From assembly GCA_016703325.1 (NCBI GenBank), contig JADJCH010000050.1, forward strand, positions 1 to 18,424: a DNA stretch of 18,424 bases, in the 5' to 3' direction. Shown here piece by piece: positions 1 to 8,087 of the stretch (positions are counted from its first letter, which is position 1; each line of letters opens with the position of its first letter). The DNA is from Burkholderiales bacterium (lineage in GTDB: Bacteria > Pseudomonadota > Gammaproteobacteria > Burkholderiales > Burkholderiaceae_C). Both the position numbers and the translations under genes were made by a program. Under the pieces are notes generated by a model. The model made no database searches, was not told the origin of the DNA, and saw only the letters and a program-made list of their open reading frames with translations.

Positions 1-1
1 T

Positions 2-178
2 GGCGGCCTGGGCATGCGGCGCTGGATGCTGCGCTCGATCTGGGCCTGGCCGTTGACCGGGCTGGCGCAGAAGCTGGCGCTGACGGTCTGGGTGCTGGCG
101 GTGCTGGGACTGCCGGCCCGTGCAGCGCTGCCGGTGGCTCGCCTGCACCGTGCGATGACCGGCCGGCCCACCCATTGA
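2..178 (+). CDS. 3' end of an unidentified gene, possibly membrane-associated
   Basis: This is the last 58 codons of a gene that begins outside the window. The frame is open from the left edge to a TGA, and nearly every codon ends in G or C, which is strong support for real coding in this frame and strand. The visible tail is rich in Trp, Leu and Ala, with a hydrophobic stretch at about residues 20-42 of the fragment flanked by Arg-rich segments. This fits a C-terminal amphipathic or membrane helix such as ends many envelope glycosyltransferases or methyltransferases. No family motif is visible, so no function is assigned. It converges on the aminotransferase gene, with 55 bp between the two stops. 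Confidence 0.6.
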   Translation, partial: GGLGMRRWMLRSIWAWPLTGLAQKLALTVWVLAVLGLPARAALPVARLHRAMTGRPTH

Positions 179-233
179 TGCGCCTGATCCTGCGGGCCTG
201 CAGGGCGTTGGCGCCGCTGCAGCGACGCGGGGT

Positions 234-1346
234 TCAGGCGCAGTCTTGCAGGGCGGCGATCACCCGCTGCACCTGGGTGTCGTCCATCGTGGGGCCGATC
301 GGCAGGCTCAGCACCTGATCCTGCAGCGCTTCTGCGATCGGCAGGCTGCCGGTGGCCAGGCCCAGGCTCGCATAGGCCGGCTGGCGGTGCGGGGCGACCG
401 GGTAGTGGATGACGGTGTGGATGCCCCGCTTGGCCAGCCTTGCCGCCAGCGCGTCGCGCTGTGGATGGCGCAGCACAAACAGGTGCCAGACCGGCTCCAC
501 CCCTGCGCGCACGGTCGGCAGGGTCAGGCGGGGGCAATCGGCCAGGCCGGCCAGGTAGGTTGCGGCGATGGCGCGGCGGCGCCGGTTGTCGGCCTCCAGC
601 AGCGGCAGCTTGGTGCGCAGGAAGGCGGCCTGCACCTCGTCGAGCCGGGAGTTCAGCCCGGCCTCCTCGTGGTGGTACTTGACGCGCGAACCGTAGTTGC
701 GCAGCAGGCGCAGGCGTTCGGCCACGTCGGGGTTGTCGGTGGTCACCGCGCCGCCGTCGCCCAGGGCACCCAGGTTCTTGCCGGGGTAGAAGCTCCAGGC
801 CACCGCATCGCCATGGGCGCCGATGCGGCGACCCTGGTAACGCGCGCCATGTGCCTGGGCGGCATCTTCGATCACCCGCAGGCCATGCCGGCGGGCAAAG
901 GCCAGGATGGGGTCCAGGTCGGCCGGCTGGCCGTACAGGTGCACCGGCAGCACCGCGCGGGTGCGGGGCGTCAGTGCCTCGGCGAGGCGATCCGGGTCCA
1001 GCGTGGCGCAGGCCGGTCGGGGTTCCACCGGCACCGGGCGGGCGCCCACCTGCGTCACCGCCAGCCAGGTGGCGATGAAGGTGTGGGAGGGCACCAGCAC
1101 CTCGTCACCCGGGCCGACGCCGCAGGCGCGCAGCGCCAGCACCAGGGCATCCAGCCCGCTGGCCACGCCCACCGCGTGGCGGGCTCCGCAGAAATCGGCG
1201 AACTCGGCCTCGAAGTCCGATGTCTCCGGCCCGAGGATGTACCAGCCGCTGTCCAGAACCCGGTCCAGCGCCGCATGCAGGGTCTCCCGCTGGCGCAGTT
1301 GCACCGCCCTCAGGTCCAGGAAGGGCACTGCGTCCTGTTCAGCCAT
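234..1346 (-). CDS. fdtB: DegT/DnrJ/EryC1/StrS-family sugar aminotransferase, FdtB/QdtB type
   Basis: This is a cytoplasmic PLP-dependent transaminase that would put an amino group on the 3-keto carbon of a dTDP-6-deoxyhexulose, giving dTDP-Fuc3N or dTDP-Qui3N. Its 370 residues are the normal family length. The family opening (VPFLDLRA) is at 7-14. The cofactor loop ASGLDAL is at 62-68, the PLP-contacting VIEDAAQAHGA at 158-168 with Asp161, and the Schiff-base lysine is Lys190 in FYPGKNLGALGDGGA. RLDEVQAA follows near 236-243. The ATG sits 3 bp after the stop of the isomerase gene, so the two are probably co-translated. The isomerase partner is the main reason for choosing a C3-specific FdtB/QdtB role over a C4 (WecE/ArnB) role. 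Fuc3N and Qui3N cannot be told apart from sequence alone. Family certain, exact substrate inferred. Confidence 0.88.
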   Translation of the reverse strand: MAEQDAVPFLDLRAVQLRQRETLHAALDRVLDSGWYILGPETSDFEAEFADFCGARHAVGVASGLDALVLALRACGVGPGDEVLVPSHTFIATWLAVTQVGARPVPVEPRPACATLDPDRLAEALTPRTRAVLPVHLYGQPADLDPILAFARRHGLRVIEDAAQAHGARYQGRRIGAHGDAVAWSFYPGKNLGALGDGGAVTTDNPDVAERLRLLRNYGSRVKYHHEEAGLNSRLDEVQAAFLRTKLPLLEADNRRRRAIAATYLAGLADCPRLTLPTVRAGVEPVWHLFVLRHPQRDALAARLAKRGIHTVIHYPVAPHRQPAYASLGLATGSLPIAEALQDQVLSLPIGPTMDDTQVQRVIAALQDCA

Positions 1347-1349
1347 GGC

Positions 1350-1910
1350 TCAGGCCTTCCAGCGCGCGCGCATGAATTCCGGGTAGTCGCGGTAGTAGTC
1401 CGCCTCCTCGTACTTGGTGGAGGCCAGCACCATGCACACCGAACCGGAGGAGAAGTTGTCCAGCTCGCGCCAGATCATCGGGCAGACGTACAGCCCGTAG
1501 TGCGAACGTGCCAGGTGCACCCGGCGGCGGTGGCGGCCGTCATCGAGCAGCACGTCGAAGCTGCCGGACATGGCGATGATCAGCTGCCGGAGCTCCTTGT
1601 GGGCATGGCCGCCACGCTCGGAGCCGCCGGGCACGTCGTAGAGGTAATACACCCGTTCGATGTCGAAGGGCACATGCACGTTCGACTCGATCACCGACAG
1701 ATTGCCGCGTGGATCCTGGATCTTGGGCAGGTCGATGAGGCGGCAGGCCGCCAGGCTGCCCCGGGCCTGAGTCCAGTCCAGCGTGCCGTCGTCCTGCTGG
1801 GGGCTGTCCTGGGGCGCACGCGCCGGGTGGGGCACCGAATACAGCGAACGTGCCTGACGCAGGGTCGGTGACCCGTTCGAATGCGGGGTGAGGTGGGGCA
1901 GTTGGGGCAT
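1350..1910 (-). CDS. fdtA: FdtA/QdtA-type dTDP-4-keto-6-deoxyglucose 3,4-ketoisomerase
   Basis: This is a cupin-fold isomerase that moves the keto group from C4 to C3 of dTDP-4-keto-6-deoxyglucose, making the substrate for the adjacent aminotransferase. The family core starts at about residue 56 (CRLIDLPKIQDPRGNLSVIE). It carries the invariant catalytic histidine pair in RGGHAHKEL (His102, His104) and ends with the typical KYEEADYYRDYPEF near 166-179. FdtA and QdtA proteins usually start just before the CRLI block. Here about 50 extra residues, poor in recognisable structure, precede it when the ATG at 1908-1910 is used. No Shine-Dalgarno site is seen before that ATG, and an in-frame GTG at codon 26 is the only alternative noticed. 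A promoter-like site lies immediately upstream. FdtA (galacto) and QdtA (gluco) stereochemistry cannot be separated here. Confidence 0.87.
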   Translation of the reverse strand: MPQLPHLTPHSNGSPTLRQARSLYSVPHPARAPQDSPQQDDGTLDWTQARGSLAACRLIDLPKIQDPRGNLSVIESNVHVPFDIERVYYLYDVPGGSERGGHAHKELRQLIIAMSGSFDVLLDDGRHRRRVHLARSHYGLYVCPMIWRELDNFSSGSVCMVLASTKYEEADYYRDYPEFMRARWKA

Positions 1911-1912
1911 GG

Positions 1913-1946
1913 CATTTGTATCTTAAGGTATCTTAAGTGACAAATG
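1913..1946 (-). promoter_or_regulatory. Promoter-like region inside a 34-bp imperfect palindrome, upstream of fdtA
   Basis: On the plus strand the arms are 1913-1927 and 1932-1946, separated by GTAT; 13 of 15 arm positions pair (CATTTGT and CTTAAG blocks against CTTAAG and ACAAATG). Reading toward fdtA (minus strand), TTGTCA (1938-1943) and TACAAA (1915-1920) are 17 bp apart, a reasonable sigma-70 match (5 of 6 and 4 of 6). The palindrome therefore covers the whole core promoter, as expected of an operator bound by a dimeric repressor. The AT-rich stretch stands out against very GC-rich surroundings. The predicted transcript start falls almost on the annotated fdtA ATG. No regulator gene is nearby. 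The promoter and operator roles are inferred. Confidence 0.55.
1918..1937. repeat. Tandem pair of identical 10-bp units (GTATCTTAAG)
   Basis: Two exact head-to-tail copies of GTATCTTAAG occupy 1918-1927 and 1928-1937. Each contains the self-complementary CTTAAG, so the pair forms both a direct repeat of one helical turn and the inner part of the inverted repeat at 1913-1946. One-turn spacing puts both CTTAAG boxes on the same face of the helix. Confidence 0.85.
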
Positions 1947-2051
1947 TCGCGGAAACCGGCCCCTGTTGGTCGTTCGCGAAAGGTCGGTGTGGGTCGGGGC
2001 TGTGCCGTGCCTCACCCGGCGCGTGCTCGCCCGCCGCGGCCGGCCTTGCGG

Positions 2052-4490
<2,439 letters not shown>

Positions 4491-4507
4491 CCGGTCATTC
4501 TATTTTT

Positions 4508-4537
4508 GAGGTTATGCTGCGCCGCAACAAAAACCTC
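4508..4537. repeat. Inverted repeat in the uvrD/patatin divergent intergenic region
   Basis: GAGGTT (4508-4513) pairs with AACCTC (4532-4537) around an 18-nt centre that itself holds TGCG-C-CGCA. The site lies 18 bp before the uvrD start and about 70 bp before the patatin start, so it could be an operator for either, or a leader hairpin. No regulator is suggested by the sequence. A TAGAAT-like -10 lies closer to uvrD, without a convincing -35. Confidence 0.35.
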
Positions 4538-4608
4538 GGTTGCCGGCTGGGCCGGTAGATCGGGCGTGCCGGGGAGAGGATGATCACAATGGATCGGAGT
4601 TGCCCCGC

Positions 4609-5673
4609 ATGTTCAAGCTGCACCGTCGCCCGCCGCTGCCTGCCCTGGGATTGGCCCTGCAGGGTGGCGGCGCGCATGGCGCGTTCACCTGGGGTGTGCT
4701 CGATGCTCTGCTGGAGGCCGGTGACCTGCGCATCACGGGTCTGAGTGGAGCCAGTGCCGGTGCACTCAACGCGGTGGCGCTGGCCGATGGTTTCACCCGC
4801 GGTGGGCCGGACGGCGCACGGGAATCGCTGGCGCTGCTGTGGACCCAGGTGGCCGCCGGGGCCCCGCTGGACGGCTGGCTGGCCGGCTCCCCTGAGGCGC
4901 CGACGCTGGCGCCGCCCGCCCAATGGGCGCTGCAATGGACCCGGCTGCTGTCGCCCGGGCAATGGAATCCCTTGCAGATCAACCCGTTGCGCAATCTGCT
5001 GGCGCAGCAGATCGACTTCGAGCGCCTGCGCCGCGAATGCCGCCTGAAGCTCTACCTCAGCGCCACCCACGCCAACAGCGGGCGCCTGCGCTTGTTCGGT
5101 GCCGAGGAGCTGAGCCTGGACGTGCTGATGGCCTCCACCTGCCTGCCCACCCTGCATGCGGCGGTCGAGATCGACGGTGAACCCTACTGGGACGGTGGCT
5201 ACAGCGCCAACCCGCCCCTGCTGCCGCTGGTGACCGAGGCGCAGGTGGATGACCTGCTGATCGTGGTGCTCGACCCGCTGTCGCATGGCGAGACACCGCA
5301 CAACGTCGAACAGATCCGCAGCCGCGCGGTGGAGATCGCCTTCAGCGGCCCGTTCCTGCGCGAGGCGGCGCTGCTGGGGGAACTGCAGCAGCGGGCGCAA
5401 AGCTCGCAACGTTCGCCATTGCGCTGGTGGGGGCGCAGTGGTTTGGAGCAGCAGCTGCGGCGCAGCCGGGTGCACCTGATCGATGCGCAGGAGGCCCTGG
5501 GCCACCTGTCCCCGCAGACGCGGCTGCTGCCGCACCTGCCCTTCCTGGAGCGGCTGCGTGACCTGGGCCGCGAGCGGGCCCAGGCCTGGCTGGCGGGTGA
5601 GGGGCAGCAACTCGGCCGCGGCTCCACGGTGAACCTGCTGGAGCGCTTCGGCCGCATCCCCCCGCGGGGGTGA
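4609..5673 (+). CDS. Patatin-like phospholipase family protein
   Basis: This is a predicted serine lipid acyl hydrolase of the patatin/RssA group, using a Ser-Asp dyad to cleave acyl esters of phospholipids. From the ATG at 4609 it has 354 residues. The oxyanion loop GGGAHGAF is at 19-26, the nucleophile elbow G-A-S-A-G at 47-51 (Ser49), and the catalytic Asp195 in DGGYSANPP (195-203). No signal peptide is visible, so the protein is probably cytoplasmic or membrane-peripheral. This start is preferred because GGAG lies 9 nt upstream. An upstream TTG at 4540 is in frame, but its extra residues lack family similarity. The gene stands alone between uvrD, which it diverges from, and a glycosyltransferase whose stop is 7 bp from its own. 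The role in the cell is unknown; it may be general lipid turnover unrelated to the polysaccharide genes. Confidence 0.9.
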   Translation: MFKLHRRPPLPALGLALQGGGAHGAFTWGVLDALLEAGDLRITGLSGASAGALNAVALADGFTRGGPDGARESLALLWTQVAAGAPLDGWLAGSPEAPTLAPPAQWALQWTRLLSPGQWNPLQINPLRNLLAQQIDFERLRRECRLKLYLSATHANSGRLRLFGAEELSLDVLMASTCLPTLHAAVEIDGEPYWDGGYSANPPLLPLVTEAQVDDLLIVVLDPLSHGETPHNVEQIRSRAVEIAFSGPFLREAALLGELQQRAQSSQRSPLRWWGRSGLEQQLRRSRVHLIDAQEALGHLSPQTRLLPHLPFLERLRDLGRERAQAWLAGEGQQLGRGSTVNLLERFGRIPPRG

Positions 5674-5680
5674 TGGCTGC

Positions 5681-6880
5681 TCAGGCCGCTGCCGGCTGCA
5701 GGCGCTGACGGAAGGCACCGAACAGCGGCGGCAGACCGTGCGCCAGCAGCATCGAGGCCTGGAAGCGGTGCCGGCCCCAGCGCTGAAAGGAGCGTGAGCG
5801 CGCCGCTTGCCCCATCTCCTGGCGCAACACCTGTGCGTCCACCAGGCGGGCGATGCCCGCCAGCAGCTCCAGGCGGTCCTGCGCAGCGAACCCGGAGAGC
5901 GAGTCGATCACCAGGTCGCGGCAGGCGGGGCTGTCCAATGCCACGCAGGGCAGGCCGCAGGCCATCGCTTCGATCAGGCCGGCAGCGTCGTCGGCATCAC
6001 CGTTGGGGGCCAGGTAGAGCCAGGCCTGGGCGAAGTGGCGTGCCTCTGCACCCGCGTCCTCGCAGGGCAGCACCTTCACCTGGGCGGCCTTGAGCACCGC
6101 CTGCACCGCCTCGTCGGCCTCGCCCACCCAGGCGAAGGTCATCTCCGGCTGGCTGCCGGCCAGCAGCACGGCGATCTGGGCATAGGCGGCTGCGAATTCG
6201 ACATCGTGCGCGCGGGCCCGGGTGACGATCAGCGGGGTGGCGGCTTCCTGCCGACCCACACAGAAGAAGTCCTCCCGCACCGGCCGATCCAGCAGTTCCG
6301 GCTGCAGGTGGCGCACGCTGTTGAGCGGGTCCACGCGACCGGGTTGCACCACATAGGCGGCCTGCTGCTCGGCCATCCAGGGCCGGCGACCGAACACGGC
6401 CAGCCAGCGCGCGCCGTCGCGCCAGGGGGCGTGGAGGGCCTGATGCTCCGGGGTGTGGAAGAACACCGGGGCCTCGATGCGGCACTCCCGCATCACCTGC
6501 ATGCCCAGCAGGCTCACCGCCGTGCCGTGCAGGTGCAGGGCCACCAGCGGCTCGGCCAGCAGCTCCTGGCGCAGCCGGCGTGCGGCCTGTGCCGGGCGGC
6601 GCAGCCATTGGCCGGGGCGGGTGGCCACCACCAGGTCCACGCTGCGCGGCAGCAGCAGGCGGGCATGTTCCGCATCGGCCGGGTGCAACAGCAGCACACA
6701 CTGGCGCACATGGGCATCGGCCAGGGCCAGCACGCTGGGCCACAGCAGGCTGTGGGCATCGTCCGAATCCAGCCGGCCGACAAAATGCACGATGCGGCCT
6801 TGCGAGGGAGCGGTCACCGGGCCCGGCAGGGTGTGTTCCGGAGGCAGCACCTGGGGCTTGGGCAGGGGGGGCAGGCTCAT
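5681..6880 (-). CDS. GT-B-fold glycosyltransferase-like protein, degenerate donor-site motif
   Basis: This 399-residue cytoplasmic protein resembles family 1/4 glycosyltransferases. The N-terminal half has alternating hydrophobic strands (RIVHFVGRL at 29-37, VALHLHGTAVSLLG near 113-126). The C-terminal half has TPLIVTRAR (215-223), MTFAWVGEAD (247-256) and AWLYLAPNGDADDAAGLIEAMACGLPCVA (286-314), the usual donor-binding region. The first Glu of the E-x7-E motif is replaced (Ala296), with only Glu304 kept and Asp residues close by. It would add a sugar to the lipid-linked repeat unit or be a non-catalytic relative. It follows the phosphoglycosyl transferase gene by 54 bp on the same strand, which suggests one operon. 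No good ribosome binding site is seen. A run of seven C residues lies just after the start codon. Confidence 0.72.
   Translation of the reverse strand: MSLPPLPKPQVLPPEHTLPGPVTAPSQGRIVHFVGRLDSDDAHSLLWPSVLALADAHVRQCVLLLHPADAEHARLLLPRSVDLVVATRPGQWLRRPAQAARRLRQELLAEPLVALHLHGTAVSLLGMQVMRECRIEAPVFFHTPEHQALHAPWRDGARWLAVFGRRPWMAEQQAAYVVQPGRVDPLNSVRHLQPELLDRPVREDFFCVGRQEAATPLIVTRARAHDVEFAAAYAQIAVLLAGSQPEMTFAWVGEADEAVQAVLKAAQVKVLPCEDAGAEARHFAQAWLYLAPNGDADDAAGLIEAMACGLPCVALDSPACRDLVIDSLSGFAAQDRLELLAGIARLVDAQVLRQEMGQAARSRSFQRWGRHRFQASMLLAHGLPPLFGAFRQRLQPAAA
6865..6871 (-). repeat. C7 homopolymer at codons 4-6 of the glycosyltransferase gene
   Basis: Seven consecutive G on the plus strand read as C7 in the coding strand, 9 nt downstream of the start codon (codons CCC CCC CTG after CTG). 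Length change by one base would abolish translation of nearly the whole protein. Seven is a short tract, and slippage is only a possibility. Confidence 0.8.
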
Positions 6881-6934
6881 GCGGGCGTTCTGGTTGGAAA
6901 CGTTGTTGTTGTTTGTTCTCGCCGGCGTGCAGCT

Positions 6935-7648
6935 TCAGCGTGCGCCGCTGCCGTACAGCACCACATGCACCGTGCGCCAGAGGATCGTCAGGCGCATGCG
7001 CAGGCTGTCGGATTCCACGTAGCGCCGGTCCAGCTCGACGCGCTCGTCGTAGCTCACGTCGTTGCGACCACTGACCTGCCACAGGCCGGTCATGCCGGGG
7101 CGCACGCTCAGGTAGTGCCAGCGCACCTGACCGTAACGGGGCAGCTCGGCCACGGTGATCGGGCGGGGGCCGACCAGGCTCATCTCACCGCGCAGCACGT
7201 TGAACAGCTGCGGCAGCTCGTCCAGGCTGGTGCGGCGAAGGAAATTGCCGATGGGGGTGACACGCGGGTCGTTCAGCAGCTTGTGATCCCTTTCCCATTC
7301 GGCGCGCGCGGCAGGATCTTTGGCCAGAAGGTCACGCAGCATCTGTTCGCTGTTGCGGTACATCGAGCGGAACTTCAGGCAGCGGAACAGCCGGCCGTGT
7401 TGTCCGACGCGGTAGTGGCCGAAAAGGATGGGGGCACCGTCGCTGCGCCAGATCAGCAGCGTGACCACCAGCATGACGGGGCTGAGCAGCAGGATCAGCA
7501 GCAGGGCGATCAGCTGTTCCACGCGCAGACCCAGCATGGCCTGCCACGGGGTGCGGCGCGGCGCCACCTGCCGGTCGAAACGGCGGGCCACCGCGAGGAA
7601 CGATTGCACGGGCTTGGGGCTCAGGGCTTCAGTTCGTAACACCTGCAT
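6935..7648 (-). CDS. Polyprenyl-phosphate sugar-1-phosphate transferase (monotopic phosphoglycosyl transferase)
   Basis: This enzyme starts repeat-unit assembly by moving a sugar-1-phosphate from a nucleotide sugar to undecaprenyl phosphate at the inner membrane. It is the short form (237 residues), lacking the four-helix N-terminal domain of WbaP/WcaJ. A hydrophobic re-entrant helix at about 43-68 contains the helix-breaking Ser56-Pro57. The catalytic core follows: FRCLKFRSM (88-96), NDPRVTPIGNFLRRTSLDELPQ (126-147) with the Asp143-Glu144 dyad, MSLVGPRP (156-163) and VRPGMTGLWQVSGRN (182-196). An unusual basic 40-residue N-terminal extension precedes the helix. The sugar (glucose, galactose, an N-acetylhexosamine or other) cannot be read from sequence. 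It is the first gene of a two-gene minus-strand unit and is transcribed divergently from the epsF-like operon, so the two units may be co-regulated. Confidence 0.93.
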   Translation of the reverse strand: MQVLRTEALSPKPVQSFLAVARRFDRQVAPRRTPWQAMLGLRVEQLIALLLILLLSPVMLVVTLLIWRSDGAPILFGHYRVGQHGRLFRCLKFRSMYRNSEQMLRDLLAKDPAARAEWERDHKLLNDPRVTPIGNFLRRTSLDELPQLFNVLRGEMSLVGPRPITVAELPRYGQVRWHYLSVRPGMTGLWQVSGRNDVSYDERVELDRRYVESDSLRMRLTILWRTVHVVLYGSGAR

Positions 7649-7700
7649 ACAATCAATCTCACTCGGTTACTTGATGGGTCGAGACCGGCTCTGTTGTGGA

Positions 7701-7728
7701 GTATTACCGATTCAGGTCATGGTTGCAG
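7701..7728 (-). promoter_or_regulatory. Candidate promoter of the phosphoglycosyl transferase unit
   Basis: Reading leftward, TAATAC (plus 7701-7706) is a good -10 hexamer, with CTGCAA (plus 7723-7728) 16 bp upstream as a weak -35. Transcription would start near 7694, giving a leader of about 45 nt before the ATG. The -35 overlaps the GTTGCA half of an inverted repeat (7722-7739), which suggests control by a protein bound there. The weak -35 keeps confidence low. Confidence 0.4.
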
Positions 7729-7739
7729 TTGGTTGCAAC
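7721..7739. repeat. GTTGCA-N6-TGCAAC inverted repeat with 10-bp-spaced GGTTGCA copies
   Basis: GTTGCA (7722-7727) and TGCAAC (7734-7739) are inverted around 6 bp. GGTTGCA also occurs directly at 7721-7727 and 7731-7737, exactly one helical turn apart. TTGC recurs at 7740 and 7745. This cluster has the look of a transcription factor binding site; the factor is unknown. Confidence 0.5.
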
Positions 7740-7746
7740 TTGCGTT

Positions 7747-7760
7747 GCGTGTTAACACGC
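7747..7760. promoter_or_regulatory. Perfect 14-bp palindrome (GCGTGTTAACACGC)
   Basis: The two halves are exactly self-complementary with no spacer, centred on TTAA. It lies 8 bp from the TTGCA repeats and about 100 bp before the phosphoglycosyl transferase start. It is followed by TTGACG, which resembles a -35 but has no acceptable -10 at normal spacing. An operator role is inferred from symmetry alone. Confidence 0.45.
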
Positions 7761-7871
7761 TTGACGCTGAACTGAACCTGTAGTTCGTCTACGACATTGA
7801 GGTCTTCGACTCCCCTGGCTGCGCATCATGCGTCGGAAATCGAAGCTGCGGTGCACCCATGCCCGCGCCTT

Positions 7872-7898
7872 GGGGGTTCGAGGGGGGGGTGAGGGGGG
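7872..7898 (+). other. G-run cluster (G5, G8, G6), potential G-quadruplex
   Basis: Runs of 5, 8 and 6 G lie at 7872-7876, 7882-7889 and 7893-7898 with 5- and 3-nt gaps. The G8 run can supply two G3 tracts, so the region satisfies the G3+ with 1-7-nt loop rule for an intramolecular quadruplex. The last run merges into the palindrome GGGGCATGCCCC (7895-7906). It lies about 190 bp before the epsF-like start, in non-coding DNA. Confidence 0.5.
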
Positions 7899-8087
7899 CA
7901 TGCCCCAGGCTGAAGGATGTCCTCCGTCAGGCTTTCAGGCTCAAATGAATGTCGTGGCGTCAAGCTCGACTGCTACAAGTGTTTCCAGTGGTAACCTGAG
8001 ATCTGAAAAAGATTGGGTGCGAGATGCCGATAAGCCGATCTGCACCCTGTCGAGAGCCGGGTTGCGCCTGACCTTCACATCAAGTCC

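Larger units (their letters stand above)
7649..8087. other. 439-bp divergent intergenic control region
   Basis: No convincing gene lies here. One open frame of 87 codons (7828-8091, plus) has poor codon bias and composition. The region contains a possible minus-strand promoter with paired TTGCA boxes (7701-7739), a perfect 14-bp palindrome (7747-7760), a G-run cluster (7872-7898) with an adjoining 12-bp palindrome (7895-7906), and three copies of CAGGCT (7906-7911, 7928-7933, 7936-7941). It separates the phosphoglycosyl transferase unit from the long exopolysaccharide operon and is the natural place for regulation of both. I could not pick out a convincing promoter for the plus-strand operon. 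Confidence 0.7.

Noticed and set aside
178..233. Possible overlapping start (ATGA-like) after the first gene, and PstI-type palindromes (197-204, 215-224) as a bidirectional terminator
   Set aside because: The ATG frame runs backwards through the aminotransferase gene without coding character. The palindromes have no loop or T-run, so no terminator is claimed.
246..1871. Plus-strand open frame of 541 codons opposite the isomerase and aminotransferase genes
   Set aside because: It is a mirror of two well-recognised minus-strand genes, crosses their boundary, and its translation is rich in Gln, His, Gly and Val with no family motif. High GC makes such antisense frames common.
4491..4608. LexA (SOS) box for uvrD
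   Set aside because: No CTG-N10-CAG or CTGT-N8-ACAG pattern was found in the intergenic sequence.
5660..5672. GC-only palindrome at the convergent patatin/glycosyltransferase ends
   Set aside because: CCCCGCGGGG without a loop or following T-run is not a credible intrinsic terminator and lies within coding sequence.
5807..7639. Plus-strand open frame of 610 codons across two minus-strand genes
   Set aside because: It spans a glycosyltransferase gene, an intergenic gap and the phosphoglycosyl transferase gene; its product is His/Gln/Ala-rich without any domain.
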